64,000 bases of DNA from Hydrogenophilales bacterium (GCA_016719465.1 JADJYY010000008.1:62001-126000); one strand, 5' to 3'; counted from the stretch's first letter, positions 20,036 to 28,870 are shown. Notes: generated by a model not told the origin, from the sequence alone. A program made the numbers and translations.

Positions 20036-20796
20036 ACCCGGCCAGCCTGGAACCCGGCATCCTGTTGCCGGCCTTCGCCGCCGGCCTGCTAGTGCTGGCC
20101 AGCCACGTCCCCCTGGGCCAGGCGGTGCTGCGCCGGGGCATCGTCTTCCTCGATCTCGCCATTGCCCAGATCGCCGGTCTGGGCGTGGTGCTGGCCCACA
20201 GCCTGGGTGGCGAGGACGACGTCTGGCTGACCCAGGCCGGCGCGGTCGCCGCCGCGCTGCTGGGAGCCCTGCTGCTGCGGTATACGGAAAGGATCGCCGG
20301 CGCCAGGCAGGAGGCGATCATCGGCGTGGCCTTCGTCGGCGCCGCCAGCGGCATGCTCATCCTGATCAGCCAGGACCCCCACGGCGCCGAACATTTGCAG
20401 GATTTGCTGGTGGGACAGATTCTCTGGACCACCTGGGACGGCCTGCTGCCCCTGGCCGGGGTGACCGCCCTGATGCTGGTCGCCTGGTTCGCCCTGAACC
20501 TGAGGGCGTCCCCCCTGGGCTTCTACCTGCTGTTCGCCCTGACCATCACGGCTTCGGTGCAGGTGGTGGGCATCTATCTGGTATTCGCCAGCCTGATCGT
20601 GCCCGCCCTGGCCTGGAGCGAGGGGCTGGCCCGCGGCTACGGGCTGGGCGCGCTCGGCTACGCCCTGGGGCTGGCGATTTCCGGCCTGTTCGACCTGCCG
20701 GCGGGGGCGGCCATCGTGCTGGCCCTGATCGGCGTCGCCGTGCTGCTTAAGGGCGTCGCTCAGCTTTCCTCTTCCGGCCAGTCCTCCTCGAAATAA
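20032..20796 (+). CDS. Metal ABC transporter permease, ZnuB-like
   Basis: A 254-residue inner-membrane protein with about seven or eight helices, ABC-3 family (ZnuB/MntB). The family region RRGIVFLDLAIAQIAGLG near the N-terminus and SVQVVGIYLVFASLIVPAL near the C-terminus are conserved. It works with the preceding binding protein, but the ATPase (ZnuC) is not found nearby, either upstream or downstream. Its last 37 bases overlap the convergent small gene on the minus strand. Confidence 0.85.
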   Translation: MNPASLEPGILLPAFAAGLLVLASHVPLGQAVLRRGIVFLDLAIAQIAGLGVVLAHSLGGEDDVWLTQAGAVAAALLGALLLRYTERIAGARQEAIIGVAFVGAASGMLILISQDPHGAEHLQDLLVGQILWTTWDGLLPLAGVTALMLVAWFALNLRASPLGFYLLFALTITASVQVVGIYLVFASLIVPALAWSEGLARGYGLGALGYALGLAISGLFDLPAGAAIVLALIGVAVLLKGVAQLSSSGQSSSK

Positions 20797-21044
20797 CCGA
20801 CCCGGTGCCAGCTGTTTTCGTTGAGGGCCACCTCGTAGCGGGCCCAGCGGCGGAACTCGTCGAGGCTGCAGGTGCCGCGCTTGCGCCGGCAGGTGCCGGC
20901 GATGCCGCGAAAGGTCACGCGCTCCTCGCCGCTGTCCGCATCCCGGGAAAATTCCAGCACCTGGCGCACGCCCCAGGAACGGCCGTAGGAGCCGTTGCTG
21001 TAATAGTTGCCGGGAAGGATTTCGAAGGGTAGCTGGGCGGGCAT
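20760..21044 (-). CDS. Conserved hypothetical protein (94 aa)
   Basis: Starting at the ATG at 21044 gives MPAQLPFEILPGNYYSNGSY, then WGVRQVLEFSRDADSGEERVTFRG, GTCRRKRGTCSLDEFRRWARYEV and an acidic tail FEEDWPEEES. Two cysteines flank a basic patch. It has no signal or membrane part. The 3' end overlaps znuB. I do not recognise a function; codon use is normal for the window, so it is probably real. Confidence 0.6.
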   Translation of the reverse strand: MPAQLPFEILPGNYYSNGSYGRSWGVRQVLEFSRDADSGEERVTFRGIAGTCRRKRGTCSLDEFRRWARYEVALNENSWHRVGYFEEDWPEEES

Positions 21045-21289
21045 GGAGCGTGGCGAGAGACTGGATGACAGGAGTTTATGGGGTCGCCAGGCCGTGTTCC
21101 ATGCCCCGGCCCGCTGATCGCCCTCCGCCACGGCCAGATGTGGAGTGTTGGCGACAGGCTCAAATTCAGTATGGGGGTACGCTGAAGCTGATCGCATCCA
21201 TCGGAGGCGCGAATGGCGACGTGGGCGTTGTGATAGGTCATATCGATTGGCTCGGCCGCGTTAACGAGTGATGGGTGGAGTTGGCCAAA

Positions 21290-21400
21290 AAGTAGGATTC
21301 CCCCCTTTGTAAAGGGGGGAGAGGGGGGATTTCTACAAGGCTGGCACGGACTGAACCCGGGTCAAATCCCCCTCAATCCCCCTTTACGAAAGGGGGAAGA
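21290..21400. repeat. G-run palindromic repeat (family A), intergenic copy
   Basis: Left arm cccccctttgtaaaggggggag then aggggggatttc (about 21300-21339); right arm caaatccccctcaatccc then ctttacgaaaggggg (about 21362-21400). It lies in the 476-bp gap (21045-21520) between a hypothetical gene and cbbO. The rest of the gap has no convincing gene. Confidence 0.85.
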
Positions 21401-21449
21401 CAACCGCCACTTTCGTTTGCGCGACATCCATACTCAACGCGCACAGAGC

Positions 21450-21512
21450 CTTTGGCAAAGCCCCCTCCGGGGATAAAGGGGAAGGGGGGATTTCTCCGAG
21501 GCTGGCATTCCG
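21450..21512. repeat. Partial copy of the family A repeat before the cbbO 3' end
   Basis: The sequence ccccctccggggataaagggg then aaggggggatttctccgaggctggcattcc matches the left half of the copy at 21290, including the ggctggca tail. The right half is absent. Confidence 0.7.
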
Positions 21513-21520
21513 CCTGCGAC

Positions 21521-23644
21521 TCAACTGGTCAGCCGCCGGTAGATATCCGACACCTTGAAGGGCAGGTCCTTCACGTCGTCCAGGATGATGTAGCGGGCGG
21601 CGCCGTACATGTGGGGCAGGTAGTCCCGGGCTTCCCGGTCGATGGTGATGCAGAACGGGTGCACGCCGGCCCGGCGCGCCTCGATCAGCGCCATGCGCGT
21701 GTCCTCGATGCCGTACTGGCCGCGATAGACGTCGAAGTAGTCGTCCGGGCGGCCGTCGGACAGGGTGATCAGCACCTTGGTGCGCGCCTCCACGCCCTTC
21801 AGCAGGTCGGTGAGGTGGCGGATGGCGAAGCCCATGCGCGTGTATTCCTGGGCGCGGATGCCGGAGATGCGCGCCTTCACCTCGTCGTTGTAGGGCTCGT
21901 CGAAGGTCTTGACACGGAACAGTTCGCAGCGCTTGCGGGTGATGCCTGAGAACCCGTAGATGGCATAGCGGTCGCCCAGGTGTTCCAGGGCCTCGCACAG
22001 CAGCACCAGGGCTTCCCGCTCGGCCTCGTTGATCCAGCCCTTGGTGGAGCCGCTCATGTCCACCATGAAGGCCACGGCGATGTTGCGCTCGGCCCGGTGC
22101 TGGCGCACGAACAGGCGGTCGGACATCTCGCTGCCGTCGCGGGCATCGGCGATGGCCTCCACCAGGGCATCGATATCCACGTCGTCGCCCCAGGACTGGC
22201 GCTTGAGCAGGCGGTTCTCGTCGCGCATGGCCTCGAAGGCCTTGCGCAGGTGCTTCACCAGGCCCGCGTGCTTGTCCAGGGTCTGCCGATGGAAGTTGTC
22301 GAACACGGGGACCACGTCCTTCTCCCGCATCACGCACCAGTTCTTGCGGTAGTGCTCGCGCCCCATGTCCCACTCGGAATAGAACCTGGCGCCCTCCTCG
22401 TGGTAGGTGCCCTGCCACACCGCGTCCGGGTCGGCATGCTGGTCGCCCAGCAGGCTGGCGTCGTACTCGCCGTCGCCGGCGGGCACCAGGTATTCCGGCG
22501 GGATGTCGCCGAAATCCAGGTAGATGGAGGCCATGAGCTGCCTCACGTCCTCGGGCGGGGCGATGGGCAGGCCGTCCAGGGTGAGTTCCATGTCCAGGCG
22601 GCCTTCCTCGTCGTTGACCTCGGCCTCGAAGGTCTTTTCGGCCGGTCCCTCCGCATCCGCGGCGGTCGGCTTGCGGTGCCGGGTGTGCTCATCCAGCAGT
22701 TCCCCCAGCTTCACGCGCAGGCGGGCCTTTTCCTTGTCCCGGCGGGCGGCGAAGGCGGCGGCCACGGCCTCGGGCTTGAGTTCGCCCTGGTAGCACCAGG
22801 GGGCGAAGTCGGGCAGCTGGTAGGCGTCGCCCAGCAGGGTCAGGCTGTCCTCGATGTCGGCCTCGGGCTGGCCCAGGCGTTCGGCGAAACGGGCCCAGCC
22901 GGGGGGCAGTTCCTCGCCCAGTTCCTTTTTCAGATGTTCCATGTCCCGATGCAGGCCGGGCAGTTCCCGGGCGATGCAGGCGGTCAGGCGCAGGGTTTCC
23001 AGGGCATGGAGTTGCTTCAGCGCCCGCTCCGAATCGGGAAAGCCGGCACAGGCCGCGGTCAGGTCGGCGCGGAAGGTGCCGAAGCGGGTCTGGGCCCAGA
23101 GCAGGGCCACCATGGCCTTGGCCAGCTTGAAGTTGTCCTCCACGCTGGGGAAGCGGGCCAGCACGCCGGGCAGGAAGATCTTCTCCGTGTCGGTGTGCAC
23201 GGCCTTGGCCTGCTCCATGGCCAGCTTGCGGCCGGACAGGCCGCGCACGAAGTTGCCCAGCACCCCGGCCACGTCCTCGAACAGCACGCCGGCGGTCATC
23301 TCCAGTTGCCGCTCGGCGAAGTGGTCGGCCTCTTCCATGACCGTGAGGGCGTGGCGCAGGCCCAGGCGGTCGTAGACGTCGCAGGCGCCCAGCACCCAGG
23401 CCTCCATCAGGCGGCGGTCCATGCCGCCGATCAGGGCCGGTGCCCGGCGCGCGAATTGCCAGGCCACCTCCAGGTTGGAACTGGCCACGCGCTTGACCCA
23501 GTCCAGGATGAAGTCCTGGTCGGCGGCGGGCAGGGCCGCGATCTTCTCCGCCGTGGGCCCCACCTTGCGGAAGGAGAAATCCGCCTCCAGCCAGCCTTCC
23601 AGCAACTCGGTGATCTCGGCGGCGGAGCGAAGCGCGGCGGCCAC
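21521..23644 (-). CDS. cbbO: CbbO/NorD-type von Willebrand factor A protein
   Basis: A 707-residue protein with a GTG start at 23644, two bases after the vapC stop. The N-terminal two thirds are helical. The C-terminal vWA domain has the MIDAS motif VDMSGSTKG, the Thr/Ser region AQEYTRMGFAIRHL and LITLSDGRPDDYFDVY. CbbO and its AAA+ partner CbbQ form a RuBisCO activase; NorD/NorQ are the equivalent maturation pair of nitric oxide reductase. A CbbQ-like gene lies upstream on the same strand (24413-25225), split off by a toxin-antitoxin pair. No RuBisCO or nor structural gene is in the window, so the client is uncertain. Confidence 0.85.
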   Translation of the reverse strand: MAAALRSAAEITELLEGWLEADFSFRKVGPTAEKIAALPAADQDFILDWVKRVASSNLEVAWQFARRAPALIGGMDRRLMEAWVLGACDVYDRLGLRHALTVMEEADHFAERQLEMTAGVLFEDVAGVLGNFVRGLSGRKLAMEQAKAVHTDTEKIFLPGVLARFPSVEDNFKLAKAMVALLWAQTRFGTFRADLTAACAGFPDSERALKQLHALETLRLTACIARELPGLHRDMEHLKKELGEELPPGWARFAERLGQPEADIEDSLTLLGDAYQLPDFAPWCYQGELKPEAVAAAFAARRDKEKARLRVKLGELLDEHTRHRKPTAADAEGPAEKTFEAEVNDEEGRLDMELTLDGLPIAPPEDVRQLMASIYLDFGDIPPEYLVPAGDGEYDASLLGDQHADPDAVWQGTYHEEGARFYSEWDMGREHYRKNWCVMREKDVVPVFDNFHRQTLDKHAGLVKHLRKAFEAMRDENRLLKRQSWGDDVDIDALVEAIADARDGSEMSDRLFVRQHRAERNIAVAFMVDMSGSTKGWINEAEREALVLLCEALEHLGDRYAIYGFSGITRKRCELFRVKTFDEPYNDEVKARISGIRAQEYTRMGFAIRHLTDLLKGVEARTKVLITLSDGRPDDYFDVYRGQYGIEDTRMALIEARRAGVHPFCITIDREARDYLPHMYGAARYIILDDVKDLPFKVSDIYRRLTS

Positions 23645-23646
23645 GG

Positions 23647-24033
23647 CTACCAGCGGGTGAGCACCGGATACTGGGTAATCAGCGGGTCCGGCGTGAGGAT
23701 GAGCATCTGGTTGGCGATGGCCTGGCAGATGAGCATGCGGTCGAAGGGGTCGTGGTGCAGCAAGGGCAGCTTGTCGAGAACCAGGGTGTCCGACTCGCCG
23801 AGGGGCAGGCTGGCGATGCCATGCTTGCTCCGTTCGGAAGGCACATAGCGGACCGGGACATCACCCAGGGGCAGCTTGCCGAGACGGTGCTTGACGGCGA
23901 TTTCCCAGGCCGAGACGGAGGATAGATAAACCTCGTTCTCCGGATTCCGGAACATCGCCACGGCGGTTGAGCTGGCTTGGGGGCGGTCCCGGATGATCCA
24001 GAGAAAGGCGCAGGTATCGAGCAGCAGTTTCAC
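23647..24033 (-). CDS. PIN-domain ribonuclease toxin (VapC type)
   Basis: A 128-residue PIN protein of the group paired with Phd-type antitoxins. The acidic residues of the active site are visible in KLLLDTCAFLW (D6), VSAWEIAVKHRLGKL (E), HHDPFDRMLICQA (D) and ILTPDPLI (D). It would cleave RNA in the cytoplasm and be held inactive by the antitoxin encoded just upstream, whose gene overlaps by 4 bases (ATGA). That antitoxin is frameshifted. The module sits between cbbQ and cbbO, which are normally adjacent. Confidence 0.85.
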   Translation of the reverse strand: MKLLLDTCAFLWIIRDRPQASSTAVAMFRNPENEVYLSSVSAWEIAVKHRLGKLPLGDVPVRYVPSERSKHGIASLPLGESDTLVLDKLPLLHHDPFDRMLICQAIANQMLILTPDPLITQYPVLTRW

Positions 24034-24358
24034 TTGCCGTACCGTTTGGCGGGCGGTTCGGCCGCCTTGGCGAAATCGACGTCCTCGTTGACGCTATCCA
24101 GCAGGGGATCGGGCAATTCGCCGTTGAACGCCTTGAGTAGTTCATCGGGCAACGGCTCGAAAAAGCTCTCGGGGATCTCGTAGTTGGCGTCACAGGCCAG
24201 GCCCACGGGCCGGGGTTCCTTGCGCGCCCGGGGCAAAGGCACGATCTGGGCCACCGGCACGTTGCGCCGGCAAATCTGCACGGTCTCTCGCCCGCCTCGA
24301 CGGCGGCCAGGTATTCCGAGAGTTTGGCCTTGGCTTCGTGAATGTTGATGTTCAGCAT
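24030..24358 (-). pseudogene. Phd-type antitoxin, frameshifted
   Basis: The N-terminus MLNINIHEAKAKLSEYLAAV starts at 24358 and is a standard Phd/YefM DNA-binding start. After VEAGE the frame is lost at a GAGAGA run (24284-24289 on the + strand, tctctc). A two-base surplus moves the rest (TVQICRRNVPVAQIVPLP and a C-terminal acidic tail ending PPAKRYGK) into another frame. Joined, the product would be about 108 residues. The C-terminal tail that neutralises the toxin would not be made on the N-terminal frame. It could be a real mutation, a slipped dinucleotide or an assembly error. Confidence 0.8.
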
Positions 24359-24412
24359 GACAAGCTCCTGTCCATGAACATGACCAACTATAGGCCCATG
24401 TCCGAGCCTTGG

Positions 24413-25225
24413 TCAAAAGATGGAGGAGGACAGTTCCTGGATGGCCGCAAGCATGTCGGCGTCGTCGGTCACCGCCTGGGCCACGGCCCCGCGGCAGGCC
24501 GCCACCGGATCGATGCCGCCGGCGATGAGCTTGCCGGCGTGCACCAGCAGGCGGGTGGAGGCGCCTTCCTCCAGGCCGCTGCCCTTAAGGTTGCGGGTCA
24601 TGCGCGCGAACTTCACCAGCTTGTCTGCCAGGTCCGGGGCCACGCCGGATTCGCTGGCGACGATCTTGCGTTCCAGTTCCGCCGACGGGTAGTCGAACTC
24701 CAGGGCGACGAAGCGTTGGCGCGTGGACTGCTTCAGATCCTTCAGCACGCTCTGGTAGCCCGGGTTGTAGGAGATGGCCAGGCAGAAATCATCGCTGGCC
24801 TCCAGCAACTGGCCCAGCTTCTCCATGGGCAGGGTGCGGCGGTCGTCGGCCAGGGGGTGGATGACCACCATGGTGTCCTTGCGCGCCTCCACGATCTCGT
24901 CCAGGTAGCAGATGCCGCCCACCCGCACCGCCCGCGTCAGCGGCCCGTCCACCCAAACCGTCTCGCCGCCCTTGACCAGGTAGCGTCCCACCAGGTCCGA
25001 GGCGGTCAGGTCGTCATGGCAGGACACGGTGATCAGCGGCCGCTTCAGGCGCCAGGCCATGTACTCCATGAAACGGGTCTTGCCGCAGCCGGTGGGCCCC
25101 TTCAGCAGGATTGGCAGCTTGTTCCTGTAGGCTGCCTCGAAGATGGCGATCTCGTTGCCGACGGCTTCGTAATAGGGTTCTTTCCGGATGAAATGCTCTT
25201 CGGGAGCGAGGGCGTGGGCGTCCAA
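24413..25225 (-). CDS. cbbQ: CbbQ/NorQ-type AAA+ ATPase
   Basis: A 270-residue MoxR-class ATPase. No ATG fits the conserved N-terminus; a TTG at 25225 (coding LDAHALAPEEHFIRKEPYY) gives the usual length of about 267. Walker A is LKGPTGCGKTRFMEY, Walker B GGICYLDEIVEARKD, sensor 1 CLAISYNPGYQS, and the arginine-finger region STRQRFVALEF is present. With CbbO it forms a chaperone that remodels RuBisCO (or, as NorQ/NorD, nitric oxide reductase). A TA module lies between the two genes. Confidence 0.88.
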   Translation of the reverse strand: MDAHALAPEEHFIRKEPYYEAVGNEIAIFEAAYRNKLPILLKGPTGCGKTRFMEYMAWRLKRPLITVSCHDDLTASDLVGRYLVKGGETVWVDGPLTRAVRVGGICYLDEIVEARKDTMVVIHPLADDRRTLPMEKLGQLLEASDDFCLAISYNPGYQSVLKDLKQSTRQRFVALEFDYPSAELERKIVASESGVAPDLADKLVKFARMTRNLKGSGLEEGASTRLLVHAGKLIAGGIDPVAACRGAVAQAVTDDADMLAAIQELSSSIF

Positions 25226-25334
25226 GGCGGGTCTCGGTGTCAGGAATGAATGGGGTGGGAGGATTCTCGCCGGATGGGGAATCGATGCAACCCTGGATGG
25301 AGAAGGGGAAGCCGGGAAAGTTCGCCAGCGGCGG

Positions 25335-26507
25335 CTATGCCATGCCCGCGTCCATCCACGCTGACAGGCCGAACCAGGGCAACACCTCCCCCTGACCGCG
25401 TGTCTGGCCCAGCGTTCCGCCATGGACCAGGGCGCGCCGCCCCATGCGCTCCGGCACCAGGGCGGCCAGCTTGACCAGGGGCTTGAAGAAATCGGCTGAC
25501 AGTGTTTCGCCCGATTTCACCTCAACCGCGTCCAGGCGATTGCCCCGGTCCAGCAGCACATCCACTTCCAGGCCGCCGCTGTCCCGGTAGTAATACAGGT
25601 CGGGAGGCAGGCCGTGGTTGAGGCGCTGTTTCAATGCCTCGCCCACCATCAGGGTCTCGAACAGGGCACCGCGCAGGGGGTGGCTGGCCAACTGCTCGGC
25701 GGCGCGGATGCCCATGAGGAAACAGGCCAGGCCGGTATCGCAGAAATACAGCTTCGGCGATTTGATCAGGCGCTTGCCGATGTTGGCGAACCAGGGCGGC
25801 AGCAGAAATACGATGTAGGACGCCTCCAGCATGGACAGCCAGGACCGCGCGGTATGGCCGCTCACCCCGGTGTCGGCCGCCAGGCTGTTGAGATTCAGGA
25901 TTTGCCCGCTGCGCCCCGCGGCCAGGCGCACGAATTTCTCGAACAGGCGCAAATCCCTGATCTGGAGGAGTTCCCGCAAATCGCGCTGGATGTAGGTCTG
26001 GAAGTAATCCCCATAGGCCCGTACTGGCTCCAGTCCCTCGGCCACCACGCGCGGATAGCCGCCCTGGAACAGCCAGGCGTCGTAGTCGGCCGGCGTTTCC
26101 AGGGCCAGACGTTCGGCGACGGACAGGGGCAACAGGCGCAACAGCGCGGTACGGCCGGCCAGGGACTGGCTGATATGCCGGTCCAGCTCGAACTGATGGC
26201 TGCCGGTCAGCAGGAACTGGCCGGGCCGCCCGGCATCATCCACCCGGACCTGGAGATAGGACAGCAATTCCGGCACATGCTGAACCTCGTCCAGGATGGC
26301 GCCGTCCGGAAAGCGCCCGAGAAAACCGCGCGGATCGTCTCGCGCGAAGGCGCGCTCGTCGGGCGCCTCCAGGTTGACGTAGGGCTTGTCCGGAAAACTG
26401 CCCCGGCACAGGGTGGTTTTCCCGCTCTGGCGCGGCCCGGTCACGGTGACGACCGGGTACTGTCCGAACAGGGCGGTGAGGGATGGGGTCAGGGCGCGAG
26501 GGTACAT
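25335..26507 (-). CDS. ATP-binding protein, AAA_14/DUF4143 family
   Basis: A 390-residue protein starting at the ATG at 26507 (a TTG nine bases upstream is possible). Walker A VTVTGPRQSGKTTL, Walker B FPDGAILDEVQHVPELL and a sensor LLTGSHQFEL precede a winged-helix part and a C-terminal DUF4143 nuclease-like domain with LEVDVLLDRGNRLDAVEVKSG in overlapping motifs (D..E.K of PD-(D/E)xK enzymes). These proteins are widespread in accessory DNA and their role is unclear; defence or toxin-like roles have been proposed. A 12-bp inverted repeat covers its start codon. Confidence 0.88.
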   Translation of the reverse strand: MYPRALTPSLTALFGQYPVVTVTGPRQSGKTTLCRGSFPDKPYVNLEAPDERAFARDDPRGFLGRFPDGAILDEVQHVPELLSYLQVRVDDAGRPGQFLLTGSHQFELDRHISQSLAGRTALLRLLPLSVAERLALETPADYDAWLFQGGYPRVVAEGLEPVRAYGDYFQTYIQRDLRELLQIRDLRLFEKFVRLAAGRSGQILNLNSLAADTGVSGHTARSWLSMLEASYIVFLLPPWFANIGKRLIKSPKLYFCDTGLACFLMGIRAAEQLASHPLRGALFETLMVGEALKQRLNHGLPPDLYYYRDSGGLEVDVLLDRGNRLDAVEVKSGETLSADFFKPLVKLAALVPERMGRRALVHGGTLGQTRGQGEVLPWFGLSAWMDAGMA

Positions 26508-26548
26508 ATCATGCAATTAGGAAGTAGAAGTTCATTATTGCATGATAT
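26506..26548. promoter_or_regulatory. 12-bp inverted repeat over the start of the DUF4143 ATPase gene (possible operator)
   Basis: ATATCATGCAAT (26506-26517) and ATTGCATGATAT (26537-26548) are exact inverse complements separated by 19 bases. The centres of the arms are 31 bp apart, about three helical turns, which suits a dimer-of-dimers repressor. The left arm contains the first bases of the gene. The region is AT-rich compared with the surroundings. Confidence 0.6.
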
Positions 26549-26735
26549 TTGTAATGTCAGGATTCACCATGCGCGATTCGCTTTATGGCGATCAGGTCAG
26601 CGTTGTCACAGGCATGGGAGGGTGTGTATCGGGATATTCGGCTAGGCCGAGCTCTGTCACCCTCCCTGTCAAATTCGAGCCTGGCCCTTTATCGCTGCTG
26701 ATCGGCGAGCCTGGCATGCATCGCGAGCGGAGTGC

Positions 26736-28388
26736 TCAGTGCAGATCGTCGCAGCGGCGGTAGCAATCCTTGCCGCCGCGGTTGTAGCAACTGTCCATCT
26801 CGATGCGGCAGGCCTTGTAGGCCAGATCACCCGCCTCTGCGTTTGCCTGTCGGGTGGCAGAGTTGACCGCCTCCACCCGCCGGATTTGCAGCATCTGGTC
26901 ATTGGCCTTCACTGCCCACGCGCTGCTCGAAAAACGCTCGATGAGCCGCTCATAGACTTGCTGAGCCTTGTCGGCCGCGCCTTCGCGTTCATATTTTCCG
27001 GCGGCCAAATACATGATCTGCGGATCCTTGCCATTGAGCGCCGCATTCAAGGCGCGCTCTTCCGCCTGTTGCCGCTTGGCCGCTTCCGCTTCGGCGACCC
27101 GGCGCTGCTCGGCTTCCCGGGCCTCGCGGATGTCACGTTCACGCTTCTGCTGGGCGAGCTTTTTGTCGCGCTGCTGTTCCAGGCTGGCGATGCCGGCCTT
27201 GATGTCGGCAGGCCAGTTATCGCTTGATTTCAGGACATTTTGGGGAAATAGGGATTCAACCGTTCCCTGGTAGCAATTGTCCTGCGCACACAAAAACTCG
27301 ACCGCCGGCAAGACGCCCGCATAGGGCTTCAAATCGCTGTCGGTGGTGAAGCTGAAATACCGGTTGATGATCCTGCCCTTGATGAAATCGCCGGAAAAAT
27401 CGGTCTGAATCTCGGAAAACGCGGACTTGCCGTATTTCTTGCGGTTTGTGTAGGAACCGACGTAATCAGACTTCAGGTAAACCCGCTTGCAGTCCTCGCT
27501 CGCGACAATGGCCAGACCGCGGAGTTTGGTGTTGCCCTTGTTATCCGTGACCGTGAAAGCGTTGTAGTCCAGGTTGGGCGATTGGTTGAGCTGCGCGATG
27601 TGGCTGGCGCTGGTGTAGGCCGGCATCTCGGACATCCAGCCCGTCAGGTCTTCGCTGAATCGGATGGGCATGGTTTCGTGGTTGGCCATCAGCTTGGCGA
27701 TGGTCTTGTAGATGCCCTGGCTGCACGCGCCTTCCGGCAAGGGTTGTGTCTTGAAATACAAACGCCGCAGCAAGCCGATATCCGGGTGGTTGCCATTCAG
27801 TTTCGCGAAATAGGCCGGTACACCGCCGGCGGCCTCCAACTGTTGAGTGCTTCGATCCAGACTCTCTTTTCGTTGCTTGTCCTGGATTTGGAACATCTCG
27901 CTGAGCACCTCAAAGCTCTGGCTGTGCTTGGAACGGCTGGTGCGTCGAAAAGCCTCGTAGGTGCGTACGCCGGGGGCGTTGAATACCGATTGAGCGGCGT
28001 CCGCCTCGCTCGCGCCTTTGCGGTCGTAAACCAGATAGTGCTGTCCTTCTCCGGCCCACCCCAGCGGCTTGCCGTCCTGGTTGAAGGCGGCGACGAAACG
28101 GTGTGTGCCGGCCGGTGTCTCCAGCGTCGACGCATCCGCCATGAAACTGACGTTGCAATTACCCTTGGCATTGGGTCGCGTGAAGTTGATCACGTAGACG
28201 ATATGTTTCGGGGTCAGAAGCAGGGCATTTCTGACCGCCTGGCAACTTTCGGCGCCGAATTCAGTTTGCGGCGCCTTCACCGTGTCGGGCTGGCCATCCA
28301 GTATTTGCTGCAAGGTCTGGGGCTGTTGCGCGTGCGACATTTGCACGAAAAACAGGGCAATCAAAATTGCCAGGGTCGGCTGTTTCAT
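26736..28388 (-). CDS. Secreted hypothetical protein with coiled coil and TPR-like C-terminus
   Basis: A 550-residue precursor starting at 28388 (MKQPTLAILIALFFVQMSHA, signal peptide). The mature N-terminal part has no family I recognise. Residues about 400-440 are a charged coiled coil (QQRDKKLAQQKRERDIREAR and following). The C-terminus has a TPR-like helix pair (AAGKYEREGAADKAQQVYER) and a Cys-rich end (KACRIEMDSCYNRGG, DCYRRCDDLH). By eye the gene is less GC-rich than its neighbours, with more AT-ending codons. It stands alone between the DUF4143 ATPase gene and a repeat, which suggests horizontal acquisition. Confidence 0.7.
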   Translation of the reverse strand: MKQPTLAILIALFFVQMSHAQQPQTLQQILDGQPDTVKAPQTEFGAESCQAVRNALLLTPKHIVYVINFTRPNAKGNCNVSFMADASTLETPAGTHRFVAAFNQDGKPLGWAGEGQHYLVYDRKGASEADAAQSVFNAPGVRTYEAFRRTSRSKHSQSFEVLSEMFQIQDKQRKESLDRSTQQLEAAGGVPAYFAKLNGNHPDIGLLRRLYFKTQPLPEGACSQGIYKTIAKLMANHETMPIRFSEDLTGWMSEMPAYTSASHIAQLNQSPNLDYNAFTVTDNKGNTKLRGLAIVASEDCKRVYLKSDYVGSYTNRKKYGKSAFSEIQTDFSGDFIKGRIINRYFSFTTDSDLKPYAGVLPAVEFLCAQDNCYQGTVESLFPQNVLKSSDNWPADIKAGIASLEQQRDKKLAQQKRERDIREAREAEQRRVAEAEAAKRQQAEERALNAALNGKDPQIMYLAAGKYEREGAADKAQQVYERLIERFSSSAWAVKANDQMLQIRRVEAVNSATRQANAEAGDLAYKACRIEMDSCYNRGGKDCYRRCDDLH

Positions 28389-28870
28389 CAGGTATTTTCC
28401 ATGGGTAAAGTCAAAATCGAACGCAAACAAGTCACGGGCATCCGTGCATCGGTTTGCTTCTCACAAACAATGGGGTCGGACGCGAATGGCACTGAAACGC
28501 CGGATTCAGTGCGCGGGGATAGGTAAATTGCATCAAATGAAATTGCGTCAAATGGGTCAGGCTCAATTGTCCAGCGAACCTTCATTCACCGTGGTTCTTG
28601 CCGTCGTTTCCTTTTCCCGCTGTGAGAGAGAACCCGGCTCGGGGGAGGGTGGCGCGCTTTCTTCTTGGCTTTGCTCGCATTGACTATCGATGTCGGTCTG
28701 ACGTCGGCCGTGGCTGTCTTCCCCCTTTGCAAAAGGGGGGGCGAGGGGGATTTGAACCGGATTCAGTTCGCGTCGGCGTTGGGGAAATCCCCTCTATCCC
28801 CTCTTTTGCGAAGTGGGGAACTCCATTATCTCGGCCAACTCCGCTCATCAACCGTTACCGCGAGCAGAGC
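28389..28870. repeat. 482-bp intergenic region with a family A repeat at about 28718-28822
   Basis: Left arm ccccctttgcaaaaggggg then cgagggggatttg; right arm gaaatcccctctatcccc then tcttttgcgaagtgggg. The spacer is about 35 bases. The remainder (28389-28710) holds no convincing gene and no clear terminator. Confidence 0.8.

Noticed and set aside
21290..21512. CRISPR-like array from closely spaced similar units
   Set aside because: Only one full and one half copy, no regular repeat-spacer pattern and no cas genes in the window.
21980..23848. 622-residue plus-strand frame opposite cbbO
   Set aside because: Shadow; cbbO on the minus strand has an intact MIDAS motif and normal codon use.
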